DNA of 64,000 nt from Bacteroidota bacterium (GCA_030698405.1 JAUYMU010000112.1:1-64000); one strand, 5' to 3'. Shown: positions 52,218-60,973, numbered from the stretch's first letter. Numbers and translations are program-made. The notes: a model not told the origin generated them from the letters alone.

Positions 52218-52907
52218 ATGAAGCTTACAAAAAAAATCACCTGCAATAATTGTACAGATCCTTGTGATTTTCAATCAGCACTTGCTAAAACAGGTAGAAG
52301 TATTGATGACGCAAATATATTTCATGCGCATTTCAAGAAGCATGATGTCATCTGTAAGCAGGGGAAAGAAGTTACTCACGCCTTATTTTTAACAAAAGGC
52401 TGGGCTAAGCTTTATCTTGAAGGATTGAACAACAGGAATATCATCCTGTATATTTTAAAACCACCTGCCTATATTGGCTTATTGTCTTTTTTCGAAACCC
52501 CCATATATGCCTATTCTGTCACCGCTCTTGAAGATTCAGAAGTATGTTTCGTTGAACTTGGGTTGGTTAAAAAACTTTATATCGAAAGCCATGACCTTCT
52601 ATTGTGCCTGAATAAAGTATTTGGGAAGTCGGTCGCTGATATTATGAATAAAATTATTTCAATTAATCAAAAGCAAATCAGGGGAAGGATAGCTGAAAAC
52701 CTGATTTATTTATCAAATTTGCACCAAAGCCACAAATTTCATCTGTGTCTTACGCGGAAAGAGATTGGCGAGATGGCAGCCATTTCTGAAGAAAACACGG
52801 TGAGGCTACTTTCTGAATTTGCAAAAGAAAGTATTATCAGTGTTAAAGGACGCGATATAGAAATTCTTGATATGCCACTTTTGAAAAAAATTTGTGATGT
52901 AGGCTGA
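52218..52907 (+). CDS. Crp/Fnr-family transcription regulator
   Basis: The 229-residue protein has a cyclic-nucleotide-type sensor domain (about 25-140, VICKQGKEVTHALFLTKGWAK). A Crp helix-turn-helix lies at about 170-215 (LTRKEIGEMAAISEENTVRLLSEF). The first 20 residues carry three cysteines (C9, C12, C16 in TCNNCTDPC), reminiscent of the Fe-S-ligating N-terminus of FNR. Spacing differs, and a fourth cysteine in a suitable place is not obvious. It is transcribed divergently from the symporter pair and is a likely local regulator of it. The ATG has only a weak ribosome-binding site. Confidence 0.85.
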   Translation: MKLTKKITCNNCTDPCDFQSALAKTGRSIDDANIFHAHFKKHDVICKQGKEVTHALFLTKGWAKLYLEGLNNRNIILYILKPPAYIGLLSFFETPIYAYSVTALEDSEVCFVELGLVKKLYIESHDLLLCLNKVFGKSVADIMNKIISINQKQIRGRIAENLIYLSNLHQSHKFHLCLTRKEIGEMAAISEENTVRLLSEFAKESIISVKGRDIEILDMPLLKKICDVG

Positions 52908-52931
52908 AAAATAAATAAAAACACACTTTCA

Positions 52932-53687
52932 ATGAGGATTCAATATTGCTCCGACCTGCACCTTGAGTTTGCTCAGAATGACAAATATCTTAAGCAAAAT
53001 CCATTGGTAAAAAATGGCGATATCCTGATTCTTGCCGGGGATATTGTGCCGCTGCATGAGGTTAACTTCAGCCATCCATTCTTCAGCCTCGTTGCTGATA
53101 ATTACGATAAAGTTTTTTGGGTTCCCGGCAATCATGAGTACTATCACCGCGACATTTGTGAATTCGGTGCTTCTTTTGATATTCAGATACGGAGCAATAT
53201 CCATTTGGTGAACAATGTGGCCCTGCAATATGATGAAGTCAGGTTTGTTTTCAGTACTTTATGGTCGAAGTTGAGCGCTGAAAATGAAAAAATTATAGAA
53301 CAAGGCGTTTCAGATTTTTCGTGTATCCAGAAAAAAGATAAAAAACTCAAAGCTTCAGATTACAATAAATTGCATGTCGAATGCTTAAACTTTTTAAAGC
53401 TTACCTTAACTGATGAAGTTGAAAAAACCATCGTGGTCACCCACCATCTTCCATCGGGTTTGTGCAATTATCCCCCGCATGCGAAAAGTCCGATTAACGA
53501 GGCCTTTTGTGTAGAGTTGACCGATTATATTGAACGTTGCAACGCTAATTTCTGGATATACGGACACAGCCATTTCAATCAAAAACCTTTATACATCGGC
53601 GACACTGTATTGCTAACAAATCAGTTAGGATACGTGCATTGCAATGAGCATTCCGGATTTAAGCGCCAGGCTTATTTTTTAATCTGA
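52932..53687 (+). CDS. Calcineurin-like metallophosphoesterase
   Basis: The 251-residue protein shows all five motifs of the metallophosphoesterase fold: D8/H10 (CSDLHLE), GD in LAGDIVPLHE near 37, GNHEY near 73, THH near 173 and GHSHFN near 208. It probably uses two metal ions to cleave phosphoesters; the substrate is unknown. It starts 25 bp after the regulator stop and so may be in its operon. It ends directly at the stop of the convergent DUF294-type gene (53688), with no spacer. Confidence 0.88.
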   Translation: MRIQYCSDLHLEFAQNDKYLKQNPLVKNGDILILAGDIVPLHEVNFSHPFFSLVADNYDKVFWVPGNHEYYHRDICEFGASFDIQIRSNIHLVNNVALQYDEVRFVFSTLWSKLSAENEKIIEQGVSDFSCIQKKDKKLKASDYNKLHVECLNFLKLTLTDEVEKTIVVTHHLPSGLCNYPPHAKSPINEAFCVELTDYIERCNANFWIYGHSHFNQKPLYIGDTVLLTNQLGYVHCNEHSGFKRQAYFLI

Positions 53688-56549
53688 TCAGCCTGTAATC
53701 CTGAAATCATTGCCAATCTTATTCTGATAGCCGGACAGTAGGGCAAGTGTCTTTTTTACGACCGACAATTCTATTTCGATAAGCCCTTTGGTATTTAGTG
53801 AATTGGACAGGGGCAAATTACTCTTCAGTAATTTAACTTGATTTTTAAAACGTAGCCCCATCAGGAAGTTGTAGGCATAAATTATTTCTTCAACCGTATT
53901 TTCATTCAATACCTGCTTTGTTTTCAGCGCATTTAACCTGTCAATCGTGTTTGTACCCCAAATATTATTCTGAAGCGAATAGGTCCGCGCAAACATGACC
54001 AAGACACTTACCGCGTTTTTTAAATCAATGGTTTCTGTGTTTTTGTCCGAAATAATAGTTCCTGATGAGATTTGCTGCGTTTTGAGATTAAACGTATTGC
54101 GTGCCAGATGGTACAAAAAAACCGACTGTTGCTTGATTAATACGCCAATCGTTTCACGTAAGCGATCAGTAATTTCCTCCTTCCCGTATATATTCCTGAA
54201 ATCAAAGAAAATCATGGCTTCCAATAAATTTTGTGGTTCAGGGGTCACAATCCATTTGGCGAAATATTTTTCCCATACATTGATTGGTTTGCACCAGACA
54301 GGGTTTTTTGCCATAATATTTCCTTTGCAGTATGCGTAGCCGATGTGATTCAGGGTATCGCATACTTTCTCCCCAAGCCTGATAAAATAATCATTTACCG
54401 CTACTTCGTTGTCTTTATCAACTTCATCATAAATGATCGCGTTGTCCTGATCGGTAAATAAAGTTTCCTCCTGCCGCCCTTCGCTTCCGAGGCAGATAAA
54501 CGAAAAACCAACCGGCGGAGGACCCAATTCTTTTGTTGTCAGTTCAATTATCCTGCAAATAACAGCATCCGAAAACGTAGAAGTCATATTCGTGATGTAC
54601 CTGATCGTTATGCCACTGTTGATAAGTGGAACAATCAGGTCGTGAAGCGAACTGTAACAGGTTTTCAATTCGTTGGTGGTTAAAGCCTTTTTTACATCGG
54701 AAATTAAAAAAGTAAGCGAATTCTTCAGAGATTTATAGATATCCCGGATCTTAATAACGCCTTTTACCGCATGGGCATCGTCTCTGACCACGAGGTGGTT
54801 TATCTTTTTTTCGTCGCAGAGGGCTATTGCAGCGTAAACAGAAGTGTCTTCACCGATATAAATAATGGGGGAGCTCATGATTAAATAGGCCGGATTATCC
54901 AAATGAAGCTTATGCGAAAGTACCCTGTTTTGCAGGTCGTCGCTGGTTATAATCCCAATAGGGTCTTTGCCGTTTTTAGTAATTAACAGGTTGTCAGTTT
55001 TAAAAACGGTTAAAGATTTTACAACTTCATCAATGGTCGAATCAGCATCGAGCGGGCAGGCAGGAGTCATAAAGTCCCTGACCGGCTGTTCCATCAGGAA
55101 CAAGTTCGATTTTAATTCGGAAATGATAGTGCCGGTTATGGTTTTTTCATTTTCGATTGAAGTGACATCTTCAATTACCCCATCACAAATCATTTCTTTC
55201 GACTCTTTGTTGTCGTACAAAACAAGAGTCACTGAAACATACGCGGTTTCGTGGTTTTTCCTGTGAATCTTTAATACCTTGTTCCTGATGTAACCGTCTT
55301 TTAGAAGGATATTTATGAGTTCATTCCGGTCGTCTGAATTGACAGGTATTTTAATGAAATTTGTTTCCGACAATTCCCTGAAATTATCGTAACCCAATAT
55401 TTTGACTGCTGTTTCGTTGGCAAAAATAAACTTGCCCTTGCTGTCGATACTTGTCCTGAAAAAGCCAATATTGAGGGTGTTGAGTAATTTTTGATAATCT
55501 AAAACCGACAGGTTTGAGTTGCGGTCGGTGGTGATGTTTTTAATGATGATAATATTTACTTCCCTGCCGCTGAATACAGCACTTGACGAGGTGATCAACA
55601 CTTCGATGAACCCGCCGTTTTTCTTTTTCAGGTGAATATCGTATTGTCCTTCCCTGATCATGTTTTGTGAGAAAGTTTCAATCAAATCTTTATTGTTGTT
55701 TTCGCTCACCATTGCACTGATTGGCAGGTTGAGGAGTTCCGTATTTGCAAACCCTGTCATTTTACAAACCACGCCATTCAGGAAAGTTATACGGCCATCT
55801 GCCAGCATGATCAATCCTTCGGTTGCCGCTTCAACCAGTGTCCGATATTTCTCTTTCGATTCGTTTAAGTCGTTTTCGGCTTTGGCCCTTTTCTTCTCTA
55901 TGGTTAAACTTTGTTGAGAGATAAAAAAAAGCAAGCTTGCTATCAGGATAGAAATTCCGGTGGATATCCAAATCAGTTTTTTTGTAAGCGCTTTGATCTC
56001 TTTCTTTACGTCTTCAATATAAATACCAGTTCCTATAATCCAACCCCATGCATTAAAAGCTTTTACATACGAAAGCTTAGGGACAATATGCAGCGAATCT
56101 TCTTTCCATTGCCACATGTAATTTACATACCCGTGACCCGATTTTTCAACAGTATTCACACATTCAACAAAAAGCAGGGTTCCATGTGGATCGCGAAAAT
56201 TGCTCAGATCTTTTCCGTTCAGGTCGGTGCGGTAGGGGTGCATCACCATGTTGGGGTGCATATCGGTTATCCAGAAATAATCCTTGTTTTCATCTCCATA
56301 CCTGAGGTATTGAATCCTTGAGATAGCCGTCTCCTGAGCCATTTCGTGGGTCAAAATTCCGTTACGCTCATCGTTTTCGTATTTCGAGACGATGCTTAAT
56401 GCCGAGTTAGTCAACTCCTTGATCATTTCACGCTTGCCATTCATTATATTTTCCTGAAACCGGGGTATGATAATCAGGAAAATGGCAAGAATAAAAAGCA
56501 GGATTGAAACTGCTGAAGGAATAATTATTTTCAGATAAACTTTTTTCAT
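53688..56549 (-). CDS. Cache-PAS-CBS-nucleotidyltransferase (DUF294) sensor protein
   Basis: This 953-residue membrane protein has an unusual architecture. A first membrane helix is at about 7-29. A periplasmic sCache-type domain lies at about 35-185 (YFWITDMHPNMVMHP, GKDLSNFRDPHG). A second helix is at about 193-212, with two PAS domains at about 230-345 and 350-470. A CBS pair (about 495-615, IIKIRDIYKS) and a DUF294 nucleotidyltransferase core (GSEGRQEETLFTDQDNAII) at about 640-775 follow, then a DUF294 C-terminal domain. DUF294 proteins with CBS commonly sit near acetate symporters and are thought to be regulators (family knowledge). Here the usual N-terminal cyclic-nucleotide domain is replaced by a sensor part, so a small ligand outside the cell may control a nucleotidylation activity (inference). 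Confidence 0.88.
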   Translation of the reverse strand: MKKVYLKIIIPSAVSILLFILAIFLIIIPRFQENIMNGKREMIKELTNSALSIVSKYENDERNGILTHEMAQETAISRIQYLRYGDENKDYFWITDMHPNMVMHPYRTDLNGKDLSNFRDPHGTLLFVECVNTVEKSGHGYVNYMWQWKEDSLHIVPKLSYVKAFNAWGWIIGTGIYIEDVKKEIKALTKKLIWISTGISILIASLLFFISQQSLTIEKKRAKAENDLNESKEKYRTLVEAATEGLIMLADGRITFLNGVVCKMTGFANTELLNLPISAMVSENNNKDLIETFSQNMIREGQYDIHLKKKNGGFIEVLITSSSAVFSGREVNIIIIKNITTDRNSNLSVLDYQKLLNTLNIGFFRTSIDSKGKFIFANETAVKILGYDNFRELSETNFIKIPVNSDDRNELINILLKDGYIRNKVLKIHRKNHETAYVSVTLVLYDNKESKEMICDGVIEDVTSIENEKTITGTIISELKSNLFLMEQPVRDFMTPACPLDADSTIDEVVKSLTVFKTDNLLITKNGKDPIGIITSDDLQNRVLSHKLHLDNPAYLIMSSPIIYIGEDTSVYAAIALCDEKKINHLVVRDDAHAVKGVIKIRDIYKSLKNSLTFLISDVKKALTTNELKTCYSSLHDLIVPLINSGITIRYITNMTSTFSDAVICRIIELTTKELGPPPVGFSFICLGSEGRQEETLFTDQDNAIIYDEVDKDNEVAVNDYFIRLGEKVCDTLNHIGYAYCKGNIMAKNPVWCKPINVWEKYFAKWIVTPEPQNLLEAMIFFDFRNIYGKEEITDRLRETIGVLIKQQSVFLYHLARNTFNLKTQQISSGTIISDKNTETIDLKNAVSVLVMFARTYSLQNNIWGTNTIDRLNALKTKQVLNENTVEEIIYAYNFLMGLRFKNQVKLLKSNLPLSNSLNTKGLIEIELSVVKKTLALLSGYQNKIGNDFRITG

Positions 56550-56724
56550 TAACTGTAGCTAAGAAACTATCCTGACCTGTTGAAATAGCGCTTTTTAATA
56601 GCCGCCCGTGTCATGGGCTTATGCAAAGCTAATCATTAGTTGGCTTATTTCCTGAATTATTTCCCGGAAGGATGCGTACACATTCAATTCCTGTTTGTGC
56701 ATTGAAATGTTTTTCTTTGGGCAT

Positions 56725-56750
56725 AAAAAAGGCCTGCCTTCCGGCAGACC
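56725..56750 (-). terminator. Rho-independent terminator of the SatP-type gene
   Basis: GGCCTGCC pairs with GGCAGACC around a short loop, with a T-run on the minus strand (six A at 56725-56730). It lies 29 bp downstream of the minus-strand stop at 56779. Confidence 0.8.
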
Positions 56751-56778
56751 TTACTGTATATTGTTTCAATGTTAATTA

Positions 56779-57339
56779 TTAGCGGATAAAAGCTACACCG
56801 TTTGGAAGAATCGTTTTACCTGCCAAATCGTTAATGATGATTGCAGCCATCATATACCAGGCCATCAAAGCGCAGAAAATAAGTTCATAACCTGCCACTT
56901 TAATAAACACCGGATTACCCAGCAAACCCATTACCAGTAAGATAAACCCAATCAAAAGCAGACCAAAAGTAATTGCCATTGCCTTGTGTACACGCAACGA
57001 GGCAATAAACATGATTACGGTGTAAAGTGTCCATACCAACATGTATAAACCGAGTTCGGTGTGGCTGGTTTCATATACTTTCATGAAGTTTAGTATCCAG
57101 ATAATCGAAAGCCCGATCCAGAAACTTCCGTAGGATACAAAGGCACTGTACCCAAAGTTATTACCTAACTTTTGCTCCTGAAATCCAGCCAGCATCTGCG
57201 CCAGACCGCCAAAAACAATACCCATGGCCAGTACTGGTCCGAGTCCACAGATTCCGATGTTGTGTAACTGTAGCAGTAAAGTTGTTAAACCAAAACCTGC
57301 AAGCCCAACCACCGCAGGATTTCCCATCTTCTTTTCCAT
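56779..57339 (-). CDS. SatP-type acetate/succinate transporter (GPR1/FUN34/YaaH family)
   Basis: The 186-residue protein has six membrane helices and the hallmark NPAVVGLAGFGLTTLLLQLHNIG near the start, with GGLAQMLAGFQE, typical of the GPR1/FUN34/YaaH family. It moves acetate and related short acids across the inner membrane. The symporter/DUF485 pair and the CBS-nucleotidyltransferase protein are nearby, so the 49.9-57.3 kb stretch is devoted to short-chain carboxylate uptake and sensing. Length is complete, ending before a terminator. Confidence 0.92.
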   Translation of the reverse strand: MEKKMGNPAVVGLAGFGLTTLLLQLHNIGICGLGPVLAMGIVFGGLAQMLAGFQEQKLGNNFGYSAFVSYGSFWIGLSIIWILNFMKVYETSHTELGLYMLVWTLYTVIMFIASLRVHKAMAITFGLLLIGFILLVMGLLGNPVFIKVAGYELIFCALMAWYMMAAIIINDLAGKTILPNGVAFIR

Positions 57340-57443
57340 TCTGCTCTAATTTTATTAAGGGCGCAAATATAAAAGCAGATTTCAGAATGCTGAATTATTA
57401 GAATTGCTCCAACCAAACTTTAGGATTCATTTCACATTGGGGC

Positions 57444-57471
57444 AAAAAAAAGGCTGTCCTTCCAGATAGCC
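57444..57471 (-). terminator. Terminator of the peroxiredoxin gene
   Basis: GGCTGTC pairs with GATAGCC (one G-T) around TTCCA, with eight A on the plus strand at 57444-57451, which is a U-run on the minus-strand RNA. It lies 32 bp after the stop. Confidence 0.7.
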
Positions 57472-57502
57472 CATTGTATTCAATGTTTTCCGAACCATTA
57501 TT

Positions 57503-58054
57503 TTAGTTCTGCATCACCGTGTTTGATAATGTCAGTTCTCCCGGAATCCAATCGCAGGGAGTTAATTCGCCGGTTTGGAGAGCGTCCAAAACACGGATAA
57601 TTTCTTTTACATTACGGCCAACATTCAGTCCGTTAACCGAAACATGCTGAATGATTCCTTCCGGATCGATGATGTACGTAGCACGGTAAGCGATTTTGTT
57701 GTCAGCTTCCAATATGCCCAATTCTTCTGAAAGCGATTTGCTGGTATCAGCCAACATCGGGAATTTTAGTCCTTTCAACCCTGAGTGGTTATTTCGCCAT
57801 GCGAGGTGTACGAATTGTGAATCGATTGAAGCGCCAACCACATTGGCATTACGCTTGGCAAATTCTTCGAAATGATCGTTGAATGATACAATTTCGGTTG
57901 GGCAAACAAAAGTGAAGTCGAGTGGCCACCAGAAAAACACTGTCCATTTACCAGCAATGTCGGCATTGGTCAGGGTTGCGAACTCTTTGCCAAATTCGAG
58001 TGAAACAACAGCTTCTTTTTTAAACTCAGGAAATTTTTCGTTGATTGTCTTCAT
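57503..58054 (-). CDS. AhpC/TSA-type peroxiredoxin
   Basis: The 183-residue protein is a typical 2-Cys peroxiredoxin, with the peroxidatic Cys51 in DFTFVCPTE and a likely resolving Cys167 in LTPCDW. It reduces peroxides using thioredoxin-type donors in the cytoplasm. It is monocistronic, with its own terminator. The divergent region to 58364 (309 bp) may hold both promoters. Confidence 0.92.
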   Translation of the reverse strand: MKTINEKFPEFKKEAVVSLEFGKEFATLTNADIAGKWTVFFWWPLDFTFVCPTEIVSFNDHFEEFAKRNANVVGASIDSQFVHLAWRNNHSGLKGLKFPMLADTSKSLSEELGILEADNKIAYRATYIIDPEGIIQHVSVNGLNVGRNVKEIIRVLDALQTGELTPCDWIPGELTLSNTVMQN

Positions 58055-58363
58055 ACTATTTGTATTAATAATTTAAAATTCTTCAAAATCGTGTGGCAAA
58101 TATACTCCCCTGTTGTTCGCCAGTCAAATCGAATTTTTCAATCCTGAATAGACAAAAACTATCCGAAAAAATTCATTTACTTGAATTTACAGTAAAGTGT
58201 TTGATTTACGCTTATTTGAGCGATTCCGGGTTTTTAATAAAAATCAAAAGTTGCAACTTTCAGGCTTGGTGATTCTGGAAGATAATTTTACCTTTAGGGG
58301 ATTTTTTTAATCAAAAGCACACACATAAATTTATTACCTAAATCGATTTTAAATTTTTAACCA
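58055..58363. other. 309-bp divergent promoter region, no gene
   Basis: I see no coding frame. A Bacteroidota-like promoter reading CTTG (58265-58268) followed after 20 bp by TACCTTTA (58289-58296) points to the plus-strand oxidoreductase gene. The peroxiredoxin promoter on the minus strand should lie in the left half but is not obvious. Confidence 0.45.
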
Positions 58364-59860
58364 ATGAAAGACAAATTTAGCAGAAGATCATTTTTGGCAA
58401 CGACTGCAACTGTTGCGGCCGGAGTGACTATTCTTCCAAGCAATGTTATTGCTGGTATGGGTCACAAAGCACCCAGTGACAAATTGAATATTGCCGGTGT
58501 TGGAGTTGGTGGTATGGGTTTCGCTAACCTGAAAAACCTTGCCTCTGAAAATATCATCGGACTTTGCGATGTTGACTGGAAATATACCGGCGGAAACGGT
58601 GTGTTTGATAAATTTCCAGGTGCCAAAAAGTACAAAGACTGGAGAGTTATGTACGACGAACTGGGCAAATCAATTGATGGTGTAGTGATTGCAACTGCCG
58701 ACCACACGCACGCCATTACAGCAGCTCATGCCATCACCATGGGAAAACATGTTTATCTGCAAAAACCTTTGACCCACTCGGTTTACGAATCACGCCTGCT
58801 CACCAAACTGGCCGACAAATACAAAGTAGCCACTCAAATGGGTAATCAGGGATCTTCTCAGGAAGGTGTTAACCTAACCTGCGAATGGCTTGCCAACGGC
58901 GAAATTGGTGAAGTAACAAAAGTTGAGGCATTTACCGACCGTCCGATCTGGCCACAAGGCTTAAACACTCCAAAACAAGGTCAATGGGTTCCTGAAACTT
59001 TGGATTGGGATTTATTTACCGGTCCGGCAAAAATGCGTCCGTATAACGAAATTTTTCACCCATGGAACTGGCGCGGCTGGTGGGATTACGGTACTGGTGC
59101 ATTGGGCGACATGGCCTGCCATATCTTGCATCCCGTATTTGTTGGTCTCGAACTGGGTTATCCAACCAAAGCACAGGGTAATTCAACCTTATTACTTCAG
59201 GATTGCGCACCAACAGCACAGTCGGTTAAATTAACCTTCCCGGCCCGTGCGCCAAAACGCGCATGGAAAGGATCGAAAAAAGGAGCTCAGTTACCACAGG
59301 TTGAAGTATTCTGGTACGATGGTGGTATCAAGCAAATGCTTCCTGAAGGATGGCCGGCTGGCAAAAACCCGAACGATGCGGGTGGTGGCGTAATTTTCCA
59401 CGGAACAAAGGACAAACTTATTTGCGGATGTTACGGTGTTAATCCTTGGTTGTTATCAGGCCGCAAACCTGAATCTCCAAAATTCCGTCGCCGTGTTGAA
59501 GCTTCACACGAAATGGATTGGGCTCGTGCAGCCAAAGAAACTCCTGAAAGTCGCGTGCAAACTGCCTCTAATTTCAGCGAAGCCGGACCATTCAACGAAA
59601 TGGTTGTAATGGGCGTTTTGGCCGTTCGTTTACAAAACCTGAACAAAGAATTGTTGTGGGACGGACCAAACATGAAATTTACCAACATCACTGCTGACGA
59701 AAAAATCAGAATCGTTATCGAAGATGGGTTCAAAATTCATGACGGTCACCCAACTTTCAACAAAACTTACACTGATCCGGTTCCTGCAACTGAATTTGCT
59801 GCCGAACTGATCAAGCATACTTACCGCAAACCATGGAGTCTTCCTGATATGCCGGCATAG
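58364..59860 (+). CDS. Tat-exported Gfo/Idh/MocA-family oxidoreductase
   Basis: The 498-residue protein begins with a twin-arginine signal (FSRRSFLATTATVAAGVTILPS). It then shows a Rossmann NAD(P)-binding start (LNIAGVGVGGMGFANL) and the family motif GKHVYLQKPLTHSVYE around 128-145. A C-terminal sheet domain ends in YRKPWSLPDMPA. Such exported enzymes in Bacteroidota act on sugars or inositols, usually with a tightly bound cofactor (family knowledge). The last 79 codons and the stop are repeated downstream in 60715-60956. The gene itself is intact. Confidence 0.92.
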   Translation: MKDKFSRRSFLATTATVAAGVTILPSNVIAGMGHKAPSDKLNIAGVGVGGMGFANLKNLASENIIGLCDVDWKYTGGNGVFDKFPGAKKYKDWRVMYDELGKSIDGVVIATADHTHAITAAHAITMGKHVYLQKPLTHSVYESRLLTKLADKYKVATQMGNQGSSQEGVNLTCEWLANGEIGEVTKVEAFTDRPIWPQGLNTPKQGQWVPETLDWDLFTGPAKMRPYNEIFHPWNWRGWWDYGTGALGDMACHILHPVFVGLELGYPTKAQGNSTLLLQDCAPTAQSVKLTFPARAPKRAWKGSKKGAQLPQVEVFWYDGGIKQMLPEGWPAGKNPNDAGGGVIFHGTKDKLICGCYGVNPWLLSGRKPESPKFRRRVEASHEMDWARAAKETPESRVQTASNFSEAGPFNEMVVMGVLAVRLQNLNKELLWDGPNMKFTNITADEKIRIVIEDGFKIHDGHPTFNKTYTDPVPATEFAAELIKHTYRKPWSLPDMPA

Positions 59861-59866
59861 ATGTTT
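59625..59866. repeat. 242-bp direct repeat, copy 1 (3' end of the oxidoreductase gene)
   Basis: This copy is the last 79 codons of the oxidoreductase, its stop and six bases beyond. It differs from the copy at 60715-60956 at three bases (TTGTTG versus TTGATG, GGGTTC versus GGTTTC, CTGCAACTG versus CTGCGACTG). The interval 59867-60714 (848 bp) between the copies carries a small gene pair. Confidence 0.9.
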
Positions 59867-59882
59867 AATTAATGGATATTTT

Positions 59883-59913
59883 AAAAGGTGGATTCGTGAG
59901 GGTTCACCTTTTT
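59883..59913 (+). terminator. Terminator after the oxidoreductase gene
   Basis: AAAAGGTG pairs with CACCTTTTT around a 14-base loop, 23 bp after the stop. Its stem is shorter than that of the terminator after copy 2. Confidence 0.65.
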
Positions 59914-60005
59914 CAATAGATGGAAGTTAACTAATTCGAAAAGTCAAAAAAAAGCCACGAATACAATAAGAGACTGTTTAAATTTGATTTATTCAAACAT
60001 ATTAA

Positions 60006-60509
60006 GTTTCAACCCTCAGGGTTATTGTCTTATTTTGCTCATCAATTGAAAATTCAATTTCAGGAGATAGTTTTAAAACGGAGGTTTCCTTTATTGACAA
60101 GGAAGATATTAAAAAGGTTACGAAAGCTAAAGGTTGGCTGTTCAATTGGAAAGAAGAATTTGAAAAGCCGGATAGAGATGTTTACAAATTGACAATAAGC
60201 AACAATCCTACTATTATCCAGGGATTGGTAAGTTTAACAGAAAGGAAAGACCATGTATACATGCACCTGATTGAGAGTGCCCCGTTTAATTTGGGAAAAG
60301 AAAAGGTGTACATTGGAGTACCCGGAAATTTGGTTGCATTTGCATGTAGATTATCTTTCCACAGGGGGTTTGAGGGATACGTTTCGTTTACAGCAAAAAC
60401 CCAATTGATAGAACATTACAAAACAACATTAGGTGCTGAAGAAGTAGGTGGACACTTGATGATAATTAATACAATTTCAGCACTGAAATTGATTGATAAA
60501 TATTTTTAA
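60006..60509 (+). CDS. GNAT-like protein of unknown function, start codon not visible
   Basis: The frame is open from 60006 and encodes a sequence like small Bacteroidota proteins of GNAT-like character. It reads GDSFKTEVSFIDKEDIKK, then KGWLFNWKEEF, NNPTIIQGLVSLT, DHVYMHLIESAPFNLGK, YIGVPGNLVAFACRLSF, VSFTAKTQLIEHYK and LIDKYF. I recall similar proteins beside a tiny partner, which is also present here. No ATG, GTG or TTG opens the conserved N-terminal part; the only TTG (60189) lies inside the domain. So the 5' end is damaged, or an unusual start is used. It lies between the two 242-bp repeat copies. Confidence 0.6.
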   Translation, partial: VSTLRVIVLFCSSIENSISGDSFKTEVSFIDKEDIKKVTKAKGWLFNWKEEFEKPDRDVYKLTISNNPTIIQGLVSLTERKDHVYMHLIESAPFNLGKEKVYIGVPGNLVAFACRLSFHRGFEGYVSFTAKTQLIEHYKTTLGAEEVGGHLMIINTISALKLIDKYF

Positions 60510-60519
60510 AATTAATGCG

Positions 60520-60684
60520 ATGGCACATATAAAAGAGCAAACTGAGCCTGATTTCTTTGTTGATCCAAAACCTTTGACAGAGTCCGGGCAAAAACGAATA
60601 AGTGATTATATCAAGGCTGATAAAGCAAAAAGGGCGAAACTCAAACCATCAAAGAAGAAAGGCACTTATGTCCAATCGAATTAG
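60520..60684 (+). CDS. Small 54-residue partner protein of the GNAT-like gene
   Basis: This charged protein reads MAHIKEQTEPDFFVDPKP followed by a Lys-rich helical end (KADKAKRAKLKPSKKKGTY). It begins 10 bp after the GNAT-like stop. It resembles tiny partners of such genes in other Bacteroidota (recollection), which supports a two-gene module, perhaps toxin-antitoxin-like; its role is not established. Its end lies 30 bp before repeat copy 2. Confidence 0.65.
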   Translation: MAHIKEQTEPDFFVDPKPLTESGQKRISDYIKADKAKRAKLKPSKKKGTYVQSN

Positions 60685-60714
60685 ACTGGCCCATCTGCAA
60701 AACTACTTCAATAT

Positions 60715-60956
60715 TTCGTTTACAAAACCTGAACAAAGAATTGATGTGGGACGGACCAAACATGAAATTTACCAACATCACTGCTGACGAAAAAATCAGA
60801 ATCGTTATCGAAGATGGTTTCAAAATTCATGACGGTCACCCAACTTTCAACAAAACTTACACTGATCCGGTTCCTGCGACTGAATTTGCTGCCGAACTGA
60901 TCAAGCATACTTACCGCAAACCATGGAGTCTTCCTGATATGCCGGCATAGATGTTT
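60715..60956. repeat. 242-bp direct repeat, copy 2
   Basis: A second, nearly identical copy of the 3' end of the oxidoreductase gene (three base changes in 242 bp; reading frame intact) follows the gene pair directly. It encodes a fragment without its own promoter or start. A strong terminator follows at 60974. The repeat begins abruptly at TTCGTTTACAAAACCTGAAC and ends at GCATAGATGTTT. Confidence 0.9.
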
Positions 60957-60973
60957 TTGAATGAATGATCCAG

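Noticed and set aside
55911-56321. Plus-strand open frame of 136 codons
   Set aside because: It is antisense to the Cache domain of the DUF294-type protein; no independent signal.
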